Of a stretch of 43,273 bases of DNA, positions 34,396 through 42,192 are shown piece by piece. The DNA comes from JANRKF01 sp964519595 (GTDB lineage Bacteria; Pseudomonadota; Alphaproteobacteria; Rickettsiales; SXRF01). Positions within the stretch are counted from its first letter, which is position 1, and each line of letters starts with the position of its first letter. Below the pieces are notes generated by a model. It searched no databases and was not told the origin of the DNA. It was given only the letters and a program-made list of their open reading frames with translations. The translations under genes and the position numbers were made by a program. Location: NCBI GenBank assembly GCA_964519595.1, contig CAZFJN010000012.1:1-43273 (forward strand). The letters run 5' to 3'.

Positions 34396-34851
34396 GCGAT
34401 TTATATATGATGATTTTTATATGATGATTTTTATTGCTGCTCTATGACAATGTTTTTTATTACGGCCTTATTATTACTGCTCTATTATGTGTTTTTTATA
34501 TCACAGTTGCAATGAAAATATAATTGCGGCAACGACGAAAAAACAAAAAAATTATGTCGCATGTTTGGAAAAATATTTCTTTTCATTCCTGATGCGAAAC
34601 GCTGTAATCAGCAATGATAGAGCTTTACACGATTCTTATATTCATTACGAATGCGGAATGAAATGTTGTTTTTTTCGCTCTACAACATTTTTTTCGGAAT
34701 ATTTCATCGCTAATAAAATTGCATGATATTTGTCGTGATTAATAAAAAATTTATACTTTTGCTGTTAAAAATGAAATCACTACTCGGACGCACGGTGTGT
34801 TCAAGTGTATAGCGATAATGCTAAAAACAAATTGCTAAATGGAGAGTTCCT
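34396..34851. other. Divergent spacer between BTLCP and H1-like genes
   Basis: About 450 AT-rich bases. Next to the BTLCP start, words ATATGATGATTTTT and (TG/AC)CTCTAT...TGTTTTTTAT are duplicated. The rest holds no convincing ORF; short open frames here are AT-rich and lack start signals. The H1-like promoter candidate lies in its right part. Confidence 0.5.
34730..34757 (+). promoter_or_regulatory. Candidate promoter for the H1-like gene
   Basis: TTGTCG (34730-34735) and TATACT (34752-34757) are separated by 16 bases, a reasonable sigma-70 pair about 95 bases before the ATG. Suggested by pattern only. Confidence 0.35.
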
Positions 34852-35067
34852 ATGATTAAGAAAGCAAAAAAAACTGCTGCTAAAAAAGCTACTAAAAAAC
34901 CAGCAGCTAAAAAAGCAGTGAAAAAAGTTGCTAAAAAAGCAGTAAAAAAAGCTACTAAAAAACCTGCTGCTAAAAAAGCCGCTAAAAAACCTGCTGCGAA
35001 GAAAAAAGTTGGCATCAGCCTTCTGAAAGCTTCTTCAGCTCGTAAAATAACTCCGATCCGTCTCTAA
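34852..35067 (+). CDS. Histone H1-like Lys/Ala-rich DNA-binding protein
   Basis: A 71-residue, extremely basic protein. Residues 2-52 are tandem AAKKA/KKPAAKK/KKVAKKA repeats, resembling the C-terminal tail of eukaryotic H1 and bacterial HC1/AlgP/KfrA-type tails. The last 20 residues (VGISLLKASSARKITPIRL) are different and may be a short conserved anchor. It probably binds DNA or RNA nonspecifically and compacts or tunes the nucleoid. GGAG lies about 8 bases before the ATG and a Rho-independent terminator follows, so it is a well-defined single-gene unit, likely highly expressed. Repeat length can vary by slippage. Confidence 0.85.
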   Translation: MIKKAKKTAAKKATKKPAAKKAVKKVAKKAVKKATKKPAAKKAAKKPAAKKKVGISLLKASSARKITPIRL

Positions 35068-35113
35068 TTGATCGAAAGTTATGATATAGTCATACTCCCG
35101 TTGACTTAAAAAT

Positions 35114-35142
35114 AAGGGGCGCTTATTGGCGTCCCTTTTTTT
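35114..35142 (+). terminator. Rho-independent terminator after the H1-like gene
   Basis: AAGGGGCGC and GGCGTCCCTT pair around a 6-base loop (8-9 bp, one G-U), followed by a run of T. It is the cleanest classical terminator in the window. Confidence 0.88.
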
Positions 35143-35371
35143 ATACAAAATTTTTATACAAAGTTCTTTATACTTTTATACAAAGTTCTTTANNNNNNNN
35201 NNNNNNNNNNNNNNNNNNNNNNNNNNNNNNNNNNNNNNNNNNNNNNNNNNNNNNNNNNNNNNNNNNNNNNNNNNNNNNNNNNNNNNNNNNNNTTTTTGCT
35301 GTTCATATAGAGTTTAAATTCATATAGCCGCTTACATTACTAATGATAGCCGCTTACATTGCTAATGATGT
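35143..35371. repeat. Word repeats flanking the second assembly gap (N at 35193-35292)
   Basis: Before the gap TTTATACAAAGTTCTTTATAC words repeat; after it CATATAG(C/A) and AGCCGCTTACATT(A/G)CTAATG words repeat. The 100 N at 35193-35292 mark an unresolved repeat. The open frame that reads through the N run is an artefact. No gene is seen. Confidence 0.85.
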
Positions 35372-36364
35372 TTATGCTGGCAGATTTACCGGATCAGTAA
35401 AGGCGTTATAACGATTGGCAAGCTGAGAATTGTTTGCTTTGTACCATGCAATAGTTTCACGAATGCCCTCTTCTATGGAAATGCGCGGAGAAAAGCCGAA
35501 TGAGCGCGCGCGCGTCATGTCCATTAAGCGTTTCGCATCGCCTTTTGGTTTATCAACATCCCAGACGATAGGAACATTGACATATTCAGCAACCGCCTCA
35601 GCAATACGGCGAATAGTAACTCCCTCGCCACTGCCTAAATTAACCGGCTGATTAATGCCTTTTTCAACAACCATCATCATGCCGTAAGCCACATCACGTG
35701 CATGAATAAAATCACGAACCGGACTACCATCTCCCCAGACGGTCAGAGGATTTTCTCCGCTTAAGGCACGGTGAATCAGCGACGGAATTACCATGGCATT
35801 TTCCGGATCAAAATTATCATAAGGACCATAAACATTAGCCGGACGAACAATGGAAATATTCTGCCAACCATGTTCAATCTGATAAGCTTCCGCCTGCAAT
35901 TCACAAATTCGCTTCGCCCAGCCGGCAAAGCGGTCATTAGGCGACGGAAAAGTTTTCCAGACATCATCTTCGCTGAATATTTCCGCCGGAGCATATACGC
36001 CAACTGAGCTGGTAAATAGAAAACGCTCAACTCCGGCTCGACGCGCTGCTTCCATCATGTTAAAACTGAAAGTAACAGTAGGAACAAGGAAGGAAGCCGG
36101 ACGTTTTGCTGTCATTGCCGGACTGCCTTTAACTCCGGCCAGATGAAAAACGATTTCCTGACCTTCGCAAACAGCAAGGCAATTATTTATATCGCGCAGA
36201 TCAAGGCGCTTAAATTCTGCGCCGGAAGGACAACGCGCCGGATCATCTAAAGAAGCGATAGTAACTTTAGCGCCAGCAGCCAGCAACATCTCAACCAAAG
36301 GTCTGCCAATTAAGCCAGTTCCGCCAGTTACGAGTATTTTTTTCGCCGCATAAAAACTATTCAT
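35372..36364 (-). CDS. NAD(P)-dependent nucleotide-sugar epimerase/dehydratase (extended SDR)
   Basis: A 330-residue extended SDR: cofactor motif VTGGTGLIGRPLVEMLL (12-28), LDLRDINN, FHLAGVKGSP, SSVGVYAP, a RPANVYGPYDNFDPENAMVI segment and WGDGSPVRDFIHARDVAYGM, which resembles GDP-fucose-synthase and UDP-glucose-4-epimerase relatives. The catalytic region reads NDRFAGWAKRICELQAEAY: the Lys is present, but the residue four before it is Ala, not Tyr. Whether another Tyr serves or this branch works differently cannot be seen. It follows the glycosyltransferase on the same strand; the spacer is a one-sided TTGATTCCTAATA word array. Substrate unknown. Confidence 0.85.
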   Translation of the reverse strand: MNSFYAAKKILVTGGTGLIGRPLVEMLLAAGAKVTIASLDDPARCPSGAEFKRLDLRDINNCLAVCEGQEIVFHLAGVKGSPAMTAKRPASFLVPTVTFSFNMMEAARRAGVERFLFTSSVGVYAPAEIFSEDDVWKTFPSPNDRFAGWAKRICELQAEAYQIEHGWQNISIVRPANVYGPYDNFDPENAMVIPSLIHRALSGENPLTVWGDGSPVRDFIHARDVAYGMMMVVEKGINQPVNLGSGEGVTIRRIAEAVAEYVNVPIVWDVDKPKGDAKRLMDMTRARSFGFSPRISIEEGIRETIAWYKANNSQLANRYNAFTDPVNLPA

Positions 36365-36370
36365 ATATAC

Positions 36371-36480
36371 ATTCCTAATACTTGATTCCTGATACCTTGA
36401 TCCCTAATACTTGATTCCTAATACTTGATTCCTAATACTTGATTCCTGATCCCTGATTCCTGATACCTTGATCCCTGACT
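36371..36480. repeat. One-sided word array (TTGATTCCTAATAC), partly coding
   Basis: CTTGATTCCTAATA, TTGATCCCTAATAC and GATTCCTGATACC words repeat about seven times. The family is the same as at 7460-7578 but without the reverse-complement arm. From 36404 on it is translated as the tail of the glycosyltransferase, so the array spans the spacer and the gene end. Confidence 0.85.
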
Positions 36481-37462
36481 TGCCACGAATTCGCTTGATC
36501 AGACGATTTTTCATGAAACGGTTTATTCCTGTGTTGTAAGCTATCCAGTAGCTAATGCTCAACCAGATGAATATCACGCCGAATTTTTTTATTCCAAGCT
36601 TAATATTGGAAAAAGCCAGAGAATAATCGCCGTCTTTAAGGTTTTTGACCACGCGCCGCGGATAAGCCTTGCGGTAACGCTGATTAAATTTGCCGCGCAT
36701 ATTATCGTCAATTAAATGATTATAATTGGCAAAGAGATGCTCGATGTAGAAAACCGTTTCATCATACATTTTAAGCTTAGTATAACGGTTGTTATTGAAG
36801 CTGATTGAGCTGTCATGCGCGAGATAAATATAGCCGATAAACGGCAGAGTTATGTTTTTAACATTAAAAAGGCTCAGCCTGTTTATGAATTCATAATCAG
36901 AATACATGGCTTTTTTGCCGTTGATAGTTGAGATTATATAACCGTAATTGGCGAATATATCTTTGCGAAAAAAGCGGCTGTTCGGATGCATAACTTGAAC
37001 TTTTCCATAGGAAAGATTCATCATTTCCACGCTACATTGATGTCCGATTTTTTCTGAACCATCAGCATTTATGGAAATTACCTTGCTTAAAATATTGATA
37101 ACTTCCGCTTGCGGATTTTCTATTATCGCCTCGCCAACTTTAATCAGAGTATTTTCCGTATAATAATCATCTGAATTAAGAAAATGAATAAAAGCTCCGC
37201 TAGCACGCTCTGCGCCTTCATTATAAGCGGCAGAAGGACCATTATCTTTATGACTGCGGAGATAGCTGATATGCGATCTGAAACGTCCTACCACATCTAA
37301 GGTCGCATCAGTAGAACCACCATCAAGAACTAAAATTTCCAGAGCAGGATAATTCTGATCAACGGCTGATTGCAAGGCTTTTCCAATCATCTTCTCGCGG
37401 TTATATGAAGTTACCACTACTGATATTTTCGGATAAATCTCGGCAGGATATTTAAGGTTCAT
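36404..37462 (-). CDS. Family 2 glycosyltransferase with repeat-encoded C-terminus
   Basis: GT-A fold glycosyltransferase (352 aa) that transfers a sugar from a nucleotide donor, probably onto a lipid-linked surface glycan. The N-terminal GT2 domain has KISVVVTSYNREKMIGKALQ (12-31), EILVLDGGSTDATLDVVGRF and the metal-binding HFLNSDDYYTENTL. The middle (to about 320) has conserved aromatic and basic helices and a hydrophobic segment (FGVIFIWLSISYWIAY) that may touch the membrane. The last 25 or so residues (GIKVSGIRDQESSIRNQVLG and on) are read entirely from the word array, so the original stop was probably lost or moved. Donor and acceptor unknown. Confidence 0.88.
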   Translation of the reverse strand: MNLKYPAEIYPKISVVVTSYNREKMIGKALQSAVDQNYPALEILVLDGGSTDATLDVVGRFRSHISYLRSHKDNGPSAAYNEGAERASGAFIHFLNSDDYYTENTLIKVGEAIIENPQAEVINILSKVISINADGSEKIGHQCSVEMMNLSYGKVQVMHPNSRFFRKDIFANYGYIISTINGKKAMYSDYEFINRLSLFNVKNITLPFIGYIYLAHDSSISFNNNRYTKLKMYDETVFYIEHLFANYNHLIDDNMRGKFNQRYRKAYPRRVVKNLKDGDYSLAFSNIKLGIKKFGVIFIWLSISYWIAYNTGINRFMKNRLIKRIRGKSGIKVSGIRDQESSIRNQVLGIKY

Positions 37463-37526
37463 TGCTGTTCTCTGAGATATTATTTGCTTAGATTATTACG
37501 AACTGAAATTGTTATTCATTTACATT

Positions 37527-38471
37527 TTATTCACTGAGATTGTTATTCACTGACGCGCGATAATGTTTGATTGTTGTTCTTAAGCCTTGCTCAATGCTAA
37601 CGCTATGCCGCCAGCCAAGCGAATTTAAAGCTGAGGAATCAAGGCATTTACGCGGCGCGCCGTCTGGCTTGTTGTGATCATTTACTATTTTTCCTTTATA
37701 TTCTACAATTTCAGCGATTTTCCGCGCCAGATCAGCAATTGAAATCTCTTCCGCCGTTCCGACATTTATTGGCGCATTACTATCATAATTCTGCATCAGA
37801 AAAATGAAGGCGCTGGCAACATCATCAACATAAATAAATTCCCGCAGCGGCTTGCCACTTCCCCACAACACAACTTCCGGCAAATTTTCCGCTCTGGCAG
37901 CAACAAAGCGCCTGATTAAAGCCGGAATAACATGCGAAGATTCAGAATTAAAATTATCGCCAATTCCGTAAGCATTAGCTGGCATTGGAATCACAACTTT
38001 AAGACCATATTCACGGCTGAAGCTCTGCGCCATTATTATGCCGTTTATTTTTGCTGCGGCGTAGGCGATATTAGTAATTTCCGGCGCGCCGTTTAGGAAT
38101 TCGCTTTCCTTAATTGGAGAAGGAGCAAATTTAGGATAAGTACATGCTGAGCCAGGCAAAAGCAGCTTTTTAACGCGGCAATTCTGCGCTGCTTGTATTA
38201 TATTCGCCTGCATCATGCTATTATCATAAATAAACTGCGCCGGATGATTATTATTTGCGTAAATGCCGCCGACTCTGGCCGCCAGATGAAAAATATAATC
38301 CGGATTATGTCTGGCAAAATAAGCGGCGGTTGCTGCCTGATTGACAAGATCAAGCTCGCTATGCTCTGGCGCGAGAATATTATTATAACCATCACGGCGC
38401 AAAGCAGCGCAAACCGCCTTGCCAACCATTCCCGATGCGCCGGTTACACATATCAGATCATTTTTCTGCAT
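37527..38471 (-). CDS. fcl: GDP-L-fucose synthase-like epimerase/reductase
   Basis: A 314-residue SDR of the GDP-fucose synthase family, which does a double C3/C5 epimerisation and C4 reduction of GDP-4-keto-6-deoxymannose; the ColC branch makes GDP-colitose. Motifs: GASGMVGKAVCAALR (10-24), FHLAARVGGIYANNNHPAQF, the GSACTYPKFAPSPIKESE loop, catalytic YAAAK (Tyr and Lys intact), VLWGSGKPLREFIYVDDVAS, NVGTAEEIS and PDGAPRKCLDSS. These match Fcl closely. With a 4,6-dehydratase and a ColD-like enzyme in the window it could serve GDP-colitose or a heptose analogue. The C-terminal VNNNLSE is read from a GTGAATAACA word that recurs in the following spacer. Confidence 0.88.
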   Translation of the reverse strand: MQKNDLICVTGASGMVGKAVCAALRRDGYNNILAPEHSELDLVNQAATAAYFARHNPDYIFHLAARVGGIYANNNHPAQFIYDNSMMQANIIQAAQNCRVKKLLLPGSACTYPKFAPSPIKESEFLNGAPEITNIAYAAAKINGIIMAQSFSREYGLKVVIPMPANAYGIGDNFNSESSHVIPALIRRFVAARAENLPEVVLWGSGKPLREFIYVDDVASAFIFLMQNYDSNAPINVGTAEEISIADLARKIAEIVEYKGKIVNDHNKPDGAPRKCLDSSALNSLGWRHSVSIEQGLRTTIKHYRASVNNNLSE

Positions 38472-38616
38472 AGTTTCTCTCTATAGTTTCTCTCTATAGT
38501 TTCTCTGTATAGTTTTTGTATAGTTTTACTGCTTAATTCCAGCTTGTTTCAATGTTTTAATGAGGATATACAACTATTTTTAATGAGGATATACAGCTAG
38601 TGTTAACAATATCAAT
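38472..38616. repeat. Divergent leaders built from duplicated words
   Basis: On the left, AGTTTCTCTCTATAGTTTCT words (three copies of a 16-base unit) form the leader of the fcl-like gene. On the right, TTTTAATGAGGATATACA(A/G)C is duplicated (about 38555 and 38578) before the E1 alpha gene; each copy contains a GAGGAT that could bind ribosomes. Promoters probably lie between, around 38510-38555, but none is clear. Confidence 0.75.
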
Positions 38617-39576
38617 ATGATCAGCATGGAAAGCAATAAAAATATAATCAAACAATTTTTCCGGCAAATTCTGCTTATCAGACGATTTGAAGAGCGAATC
38701 TGCGCTATTTACCGCAGCGATGTGGTAAAAAGTCCGGTTCATCTTTCTATCGGACAAGAGGCAGTAGCGGTTGGAATCTGCGCGGCTTTACGCGCTGATG
38801 ATTTAATTTCCAATACTTACCGTTGCCATGCAACACATATTGCCAAAGGCGGCGATTTAAAGGCCATGATGGCGGAATTATTCGGCAAGCAAAGCGGTTG
38901 CGCCGGAGGCAAAGCCGGCTCAATGCATCTGGTGGAAATTGACAAAGGCATTTTAGGCGCAAGCGCGGTAGTCGCCACAACCATTCCAGTTGCTGCCGGA
39001 TATGCTCTGGTTTTAAAACGCGAAGGAAAAGGCCGGATTATTGTTTCAATGTTCGGCGATGGCGCGACAGAAGAAGGCGTGTTTTCTGAAACAATAAATT
39101 TTGCCGCTTTGCACCGCCTGCCAATGATTTTTGTCTGTGAAAATAATCGACTGGCAATTCACAGCCGCCTTGAACAACGCTGGGCAAGCGCGAAACTATG
39201 CGCGCGCGTTGAAACTTACGGAATTAGAACCATGCATATCAGCAGCGGCGATGTCTTGGAAATATTCGCGCACGCGCAAGAGGCGGCAGAGCTTGTAAGA
39301 GGCGGCAATGGTCCGGTTTTTATGGAAATAGATACTTACCGAATGCGTGAACATGTCGGCATAGCAGAAGATATGCGCGAGCCTTATCGTGATAGAAATG
39401 AATATGAACGATGGAAAGATAAAGATCCGCTGACGCTTCTTGCTAAAGAATTCTCAAGCAGCGAAATTTCCGCCTTTGAAAAAGAAGTTGAGGAAAAAAT
39501 AAACGCCGCTATCGCCTTTGCTGAAGCAAGCAGTTTTCCTGATGAAAATGAATTAATGAAGAATGTTTATGCCTGA
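38617..39576 (+). CDS. Thiamine-diphosphate-dependent 2-oxoacid dehydrogenase E1 alpha-like subunit
   Basis: A 319-residue protein of the PDH/BCKDH/acetoin dehydrogenase E1 alpha family: RRFEERICAIYRSDVVKSPV (22-41), HLSIGQEAVAVGICAAL, NTYRCHATHIAKGGD, GCAGGKAGSMHL and the ThDP motif GDGATEEGVF (147-156) with NN at 176-177. In metabolic E1 alpha the later loop reads like RYxGHSxSD; here it is TYRMREHVGIAEDM, a variant I associate with E1-like pairs in surface-polysaccharide regions. It overlaps the beta-subunit gene by 14 bases. No lipoyl E2 or E3 gene is nearby, so the acyl acceptor may be a keto-sugar or other small molecule rather than lipoamide. ATG 38626 is an alternative start. Confidence 0.88.
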   Translation: MISMESNKNIIKQFFRQILLIRRFEERICAIYRSDVVKSPVHLSIGQEAVAVGICAALRADDLISNTYRCHATHIAKGGDLKAMMAELFGKQSGCAGGKAGSMHLVEIDKGILGASAVVATTIPVAAGYALVLKREGKGRIIVSMFGDGATEEGVFSETINFAALHRLPMIFVCENNRLAIHSRLEQRWASAKLCARVETYGIRTMHISSGDVLEIFAHAQEAAELVRGGNGPVFMEIDTYRMREHVGIAEDMREPYRDRNEYERWKDKDPLTLLAKEFSSSEISAFEKEVEEKINAAIAFAEASSFPDENELMKNVYA

Positions 39577-40678
39577 AATATCACAAAAACCATTAGCTGA
39601 ATCACTGCCGGAATCTGGCCGCCTGCTTAAGTTCAATGCGGCAATTGCCGAGGCTACCATTCAGGAAATGGAACGTGATCAGCGTGTGTTTGTTTTTGGA
39701 CTTGATGTTGATGATCACAAGGCAATTCTAGGATCAACCGCCGGAATATTGGAAAAATTCGGCAAAGAGCGAATTTTTGGAACTCCGCTTTCTGAAGATG
39801 CAATGACCGGAGTGGCAATCGGCGCGGCAATGGCCGGCTATCGTCCTATTCATGTGCATATTCGCATGGATTTTATGTTGCTGGCAATGAATCAGCTGAT
39901 AAATATCGCCGCCAAAGCGCATTACATGTATAATGGCCAGCTCAAAGTTCCTATGGTTATACGCACGCAAATAGGCCGCAGCTGGGGACAAGGCGCGCAG
40001 CATTCACAAGCTCTGCATTCAATGTTCATGCATGTTCCTGGCCTGAAAGTGGTAGCTCCTTCAACTGCCTATGATGCAAAAGGCGCGCTGATTGCCGCGA
40101 TACGTGATGATAATCCGGTAATTTTCATGGAACATCGCATGGTTTGCGGCCTTGAATCATATGTTCCGCAAGAGCCTTATGTTGTTGAGCTTGGCAAAGG
40201 CCGCATCATGAAAGAAGGCGAGGATATAACCATTGTCGGCATCAGCCATATGGTTGTTGAATCAATTCGCGCCTGGAAACTGCTGCAGGATTTAGGAATA
40301 AGCGCGGAAATAATAGATCCGATAAGTCTGCGGCCACTTGATATAGAGCTTATTGTGCGCTCAGTAAAAAAAACCGGCGCATTGCTGGTTGTTGATAATG
40401 GCTGGCTTAATTGCGGCGCAAGCGCGGAGATTATAACTTCTGTGCTGGAAAGACTGCCGGAAGGAATAAAAGGCAGGCAGCTTAGATTTGCCAGAATTGG
40501 CTATGCTGACAGCCCTTGTCCGACTACCAGACCGCTTGAGGATCTATTTTATCAGAATGCAAAAACAATAGCACAGAAGGCTTGTCTGATAATCGGCAAA
40601 GCAGTTTTAAATGAAAAAGAATGGCAAAATATAAAAATAACACAAAGCGAAATAGACGCCTTCAAAGGACCTTTTTAA
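39563..40678 (+). CDS. Thiamine-diphosphate-dependent E1 beta-like subunit
   Basis: Beta subunit (371 aa) forming the heterotetramer active site with the preceding alpha subunit. It has FVFGLDVDDHKAILGSTAGI, the catalytic Glu in FGTPLSEDAMTGVAIGAAMA, RPIHVHIRMDFMLLAMNQ, the RTQIGRSWGQGAQHSQALHS loop, the MEHRM segment and the transketolase C-terminal domain (ITIVGISHMVVESIRAWKLL, EIIDPISLRPLDIELI). The LDVDD where metabolic E1 beta has an 'GEDV' type motif, and the PTTRPLEDLFY end, suggest a divergent subfamily. Start may be ATG 39563 or 39569. A palindromic element follows 15 bases after the stop and may end the transcript. Confidence 0.88.
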   Translation: MFMPEISQKPLAESLPESGRLLKFNAAIAEATIQEMERDQRVFVFGLDVDDHKAILGSTAGILEKFGKERIFGTPLSEDAMTGVAIGAAMAGYRPIHVHIRMDFMLLAMNQLINIAAKAHYMYNGQLKVPMVIRTQIGRSWGQGAQHSQALHSMFMHVPGLKVVAPSTAYDAKGALIAAIRDDNPVIFMEHRMVCGLESYVPQEPYVVELGKGRIMKEGEDITIVGISHMVVESIRAWKLLQDLGISAEIIDPISLRPLDIELIVRSVKKTGALLVVDNGWLNCGASAEIITSVLERLPEGIKGRQLRFARIGYADSPCPTTRPLEDLFYQNAKTIAQKACLIIGKAVLNEKEWQNIKITQSEIDAFKGPF

Positions 40679-40692
40679 AGCTATAATCATAG

Positions 40693-40830
40693 CCTTTAAC
40701 GAAAAAATTGGTCATAAAAAATCTGGGCGCAAAGCGCCCTCTCTCTGACCCTCTCCCGCAAGCGGGAGAGGGAAACAGCGGCTTTCCGCCGCTGCGGGAG
40801 AGGGTTTGGACCAATTTTTCTCGTTAAAGG
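40693..40830. repeat. Palindromic element with stacked REP-like hairpins
   Basis: Terminal arms (CCTTTAACGA...TTGGTC, 40693-40713) and their reverse complement (40809-40830) differ by one inserted base. Inside are GGGCGC-AAA-GCGCCC (40725-40739), an 11-bp perfect CCCTCTCCCGC stem with an AA loop (40749-40772) and a CAGCGG...CCGCTG stem. The CTCTCCCGC motif is a common bacterial interspersed palindrome. Placed just after E1 beta, it may serve as a terminator. Confidence 0.88.
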
Positions 40831-40926
40831 ATATAGCTAAAATACAAGATAAATGCGCGATGTATTTGTCGCAATATGCTAATATTATTAAATAATAATA
40901 AAGGCTTACTGTGATAATATTGGTTT

Positions 40927-42192
40927 ATGCAGAAAATTTTCTCTCATTGCTTGGTTCGTAATGAAGAAGGCTCAATCGCTGTGCTGTGGGCGCTTGCTTT
41001 GCCAGTGATGATTGGATGTATTGGACTCGGCACAGATATTGGCACATGGTATTTTGCCAAACGCGATTTGCAAAATGCAGTGGATGTGTCAAGCGTTGCT
41101 GCGGCATATGATATTAGTGGCGGTAATCCACAATCTGCTACGATGCTGGCAACAGCAAGCAGTGAATTGGAGCGTCATGGATTTGATGTAGGAGATGATG
41201 TCACCATCTCAGTGCATTATCCGCCGATTACAGGATCATATGCAGGCAACACGCAAGCGGTTGAGGTGGTCGCTACACAAACGCAAACGCGTGTGTTTTC
41301 ATCACTATTCACTGATGAAGACCCTGAAGTGATCGTGCGTGCAATATCAACGCGCCAGCCAATTGGTTCAGCCTGTGTGCTTGCTCTCAATCAATCAGCC
41401 AACAGTGCGCTGCTGTTTCAAGGTAGCACGACCGTGAATCTAGGCGGTTGCTCGGCAGCAGCGAATTCAAGCAGCAGCAGTGCGATTGATATTGCTGGTA
41501 GCAGTACTCTCTCCACCTATTCGCTCTACACCGCAGGTAATTACTCGCAATCAGGATCATCATCACTCACCACAACCGAAGATGCCGTGACCTATGGCGC
41601 ACAAATCGTCGATCCATATGCTGATCTTGAAGTGCCAAGCTATAGCGGCTGCGATAGAAATAATTATAGCATCAACGCAACAGCAACGATTAGTCCAGGC
41701 GTTTATTGCAACGGCATGGATTTCAAATCCAAGGCGGTGGTGACGATGAATCCGGGCGTGTATATCGTTGATCGTGGCGATTTTAAAGCAGCGGCGGGGA
41801 CAGTAATTACCGGTACAGGCGTGACCATTATTCTGACCAGCAGCACAGGTTCTAATTATTCCAACGTCACCATTAATGGCGGCGCGACGGTAACGCTCTC
41901 AGCGATGACCAGCGGCGACACGGCAGGTGTATTATTTTATCAGGACAGAAATGCGCCAGCAGCAACCAATAGAAATAAATTTAATGGCACATCGACGACT
42001 AACTATACTGGCGCGATTTATTTCCCTAGCCAGGAAGTGCAGTTTTCAGGCAATAACAATTCAGGCGGCGGGAAATGCACTAAAATTATTGCCGATACGG
42101 TAACGTTTACTGGTAACTCGTATTTGTCGAATGATTGTCCGGAATCAGTTGCGACGGTTAACACACAAGGATTAGTGAGTTTAGTGGAATGA
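40927..42192 (+). CDS. TadG-like pilus-associated protein
   Basis: Secreted/membrane-tethered protein of the TadE/TadG-like class (421 aa). N-terminal residues 13-40 (NEEGSIAVLWALALPVMIGC) form the pseudopilin-like segment of Flp-pilus-assembly TadG proteins, followed by GTDIGTWYFAKRDLQNAVDV, the usual helix with a GT-A-D-W pattern. The rest is Ser/Thr/Asn/Gly-rich with repeated beta-strand units (STTVNLGGCSAAAN, SSTLSTYSLYTAGNYSQSG, GVYIVDRGDFKAAAGTVITG, YTGAIYFPSQEVQFSGN) that look like a beta-helix. The Glu common at position +5 after the Gly cleavage site of TadE is absent here. No strong Shine-Dalgarno. The stop codon's last base is the first base of the palindromic element. Wording and codon choice look less A/T-biased than neighbours, hinting at a separate origin. 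Confidence 0.82.
   Translation: MQKIFSHCLVRNEEGSIAVLWALALPVMIGCIGLGTDIGTWYFAKRDLQNAVDVSSVAAAYDISGGNPQSATMLATASSELERHGFDVGDDVTISVHYPPITGSYAGNTQAVEVVATQTQTRVFSSLFTDEDPEVIVRAISTRQPIGSACVLALNQSANSALLFQGSTTVNLGGCSAAANSSSSSAIDIAGSSTLSTYSLYTAGNYSQSGSSSLTTTEDAVTYGAQIVDPYADLEVPSYSGCDRNNYSINATATISPGVYCNGMDFKSKAVVTMNPGVYIVDRGDFKAAAGTVITGTGVTIILTSSTGSNYSNVTINGGATVTLSAMTSGDTAGVLFYQDRNAPAATNRNKFNGTSTTNYTGAIYFPSQEVQFSGNNNSGGGKCTKIIADTVTFTGNSYLSNDCPESVATVNTQGLVSLVE

Noticed and set aside
35126..35317. Open frame across the second N run
   Set aside because: Artefact: the N bases contain no stop codons and the flanks are word repeats.
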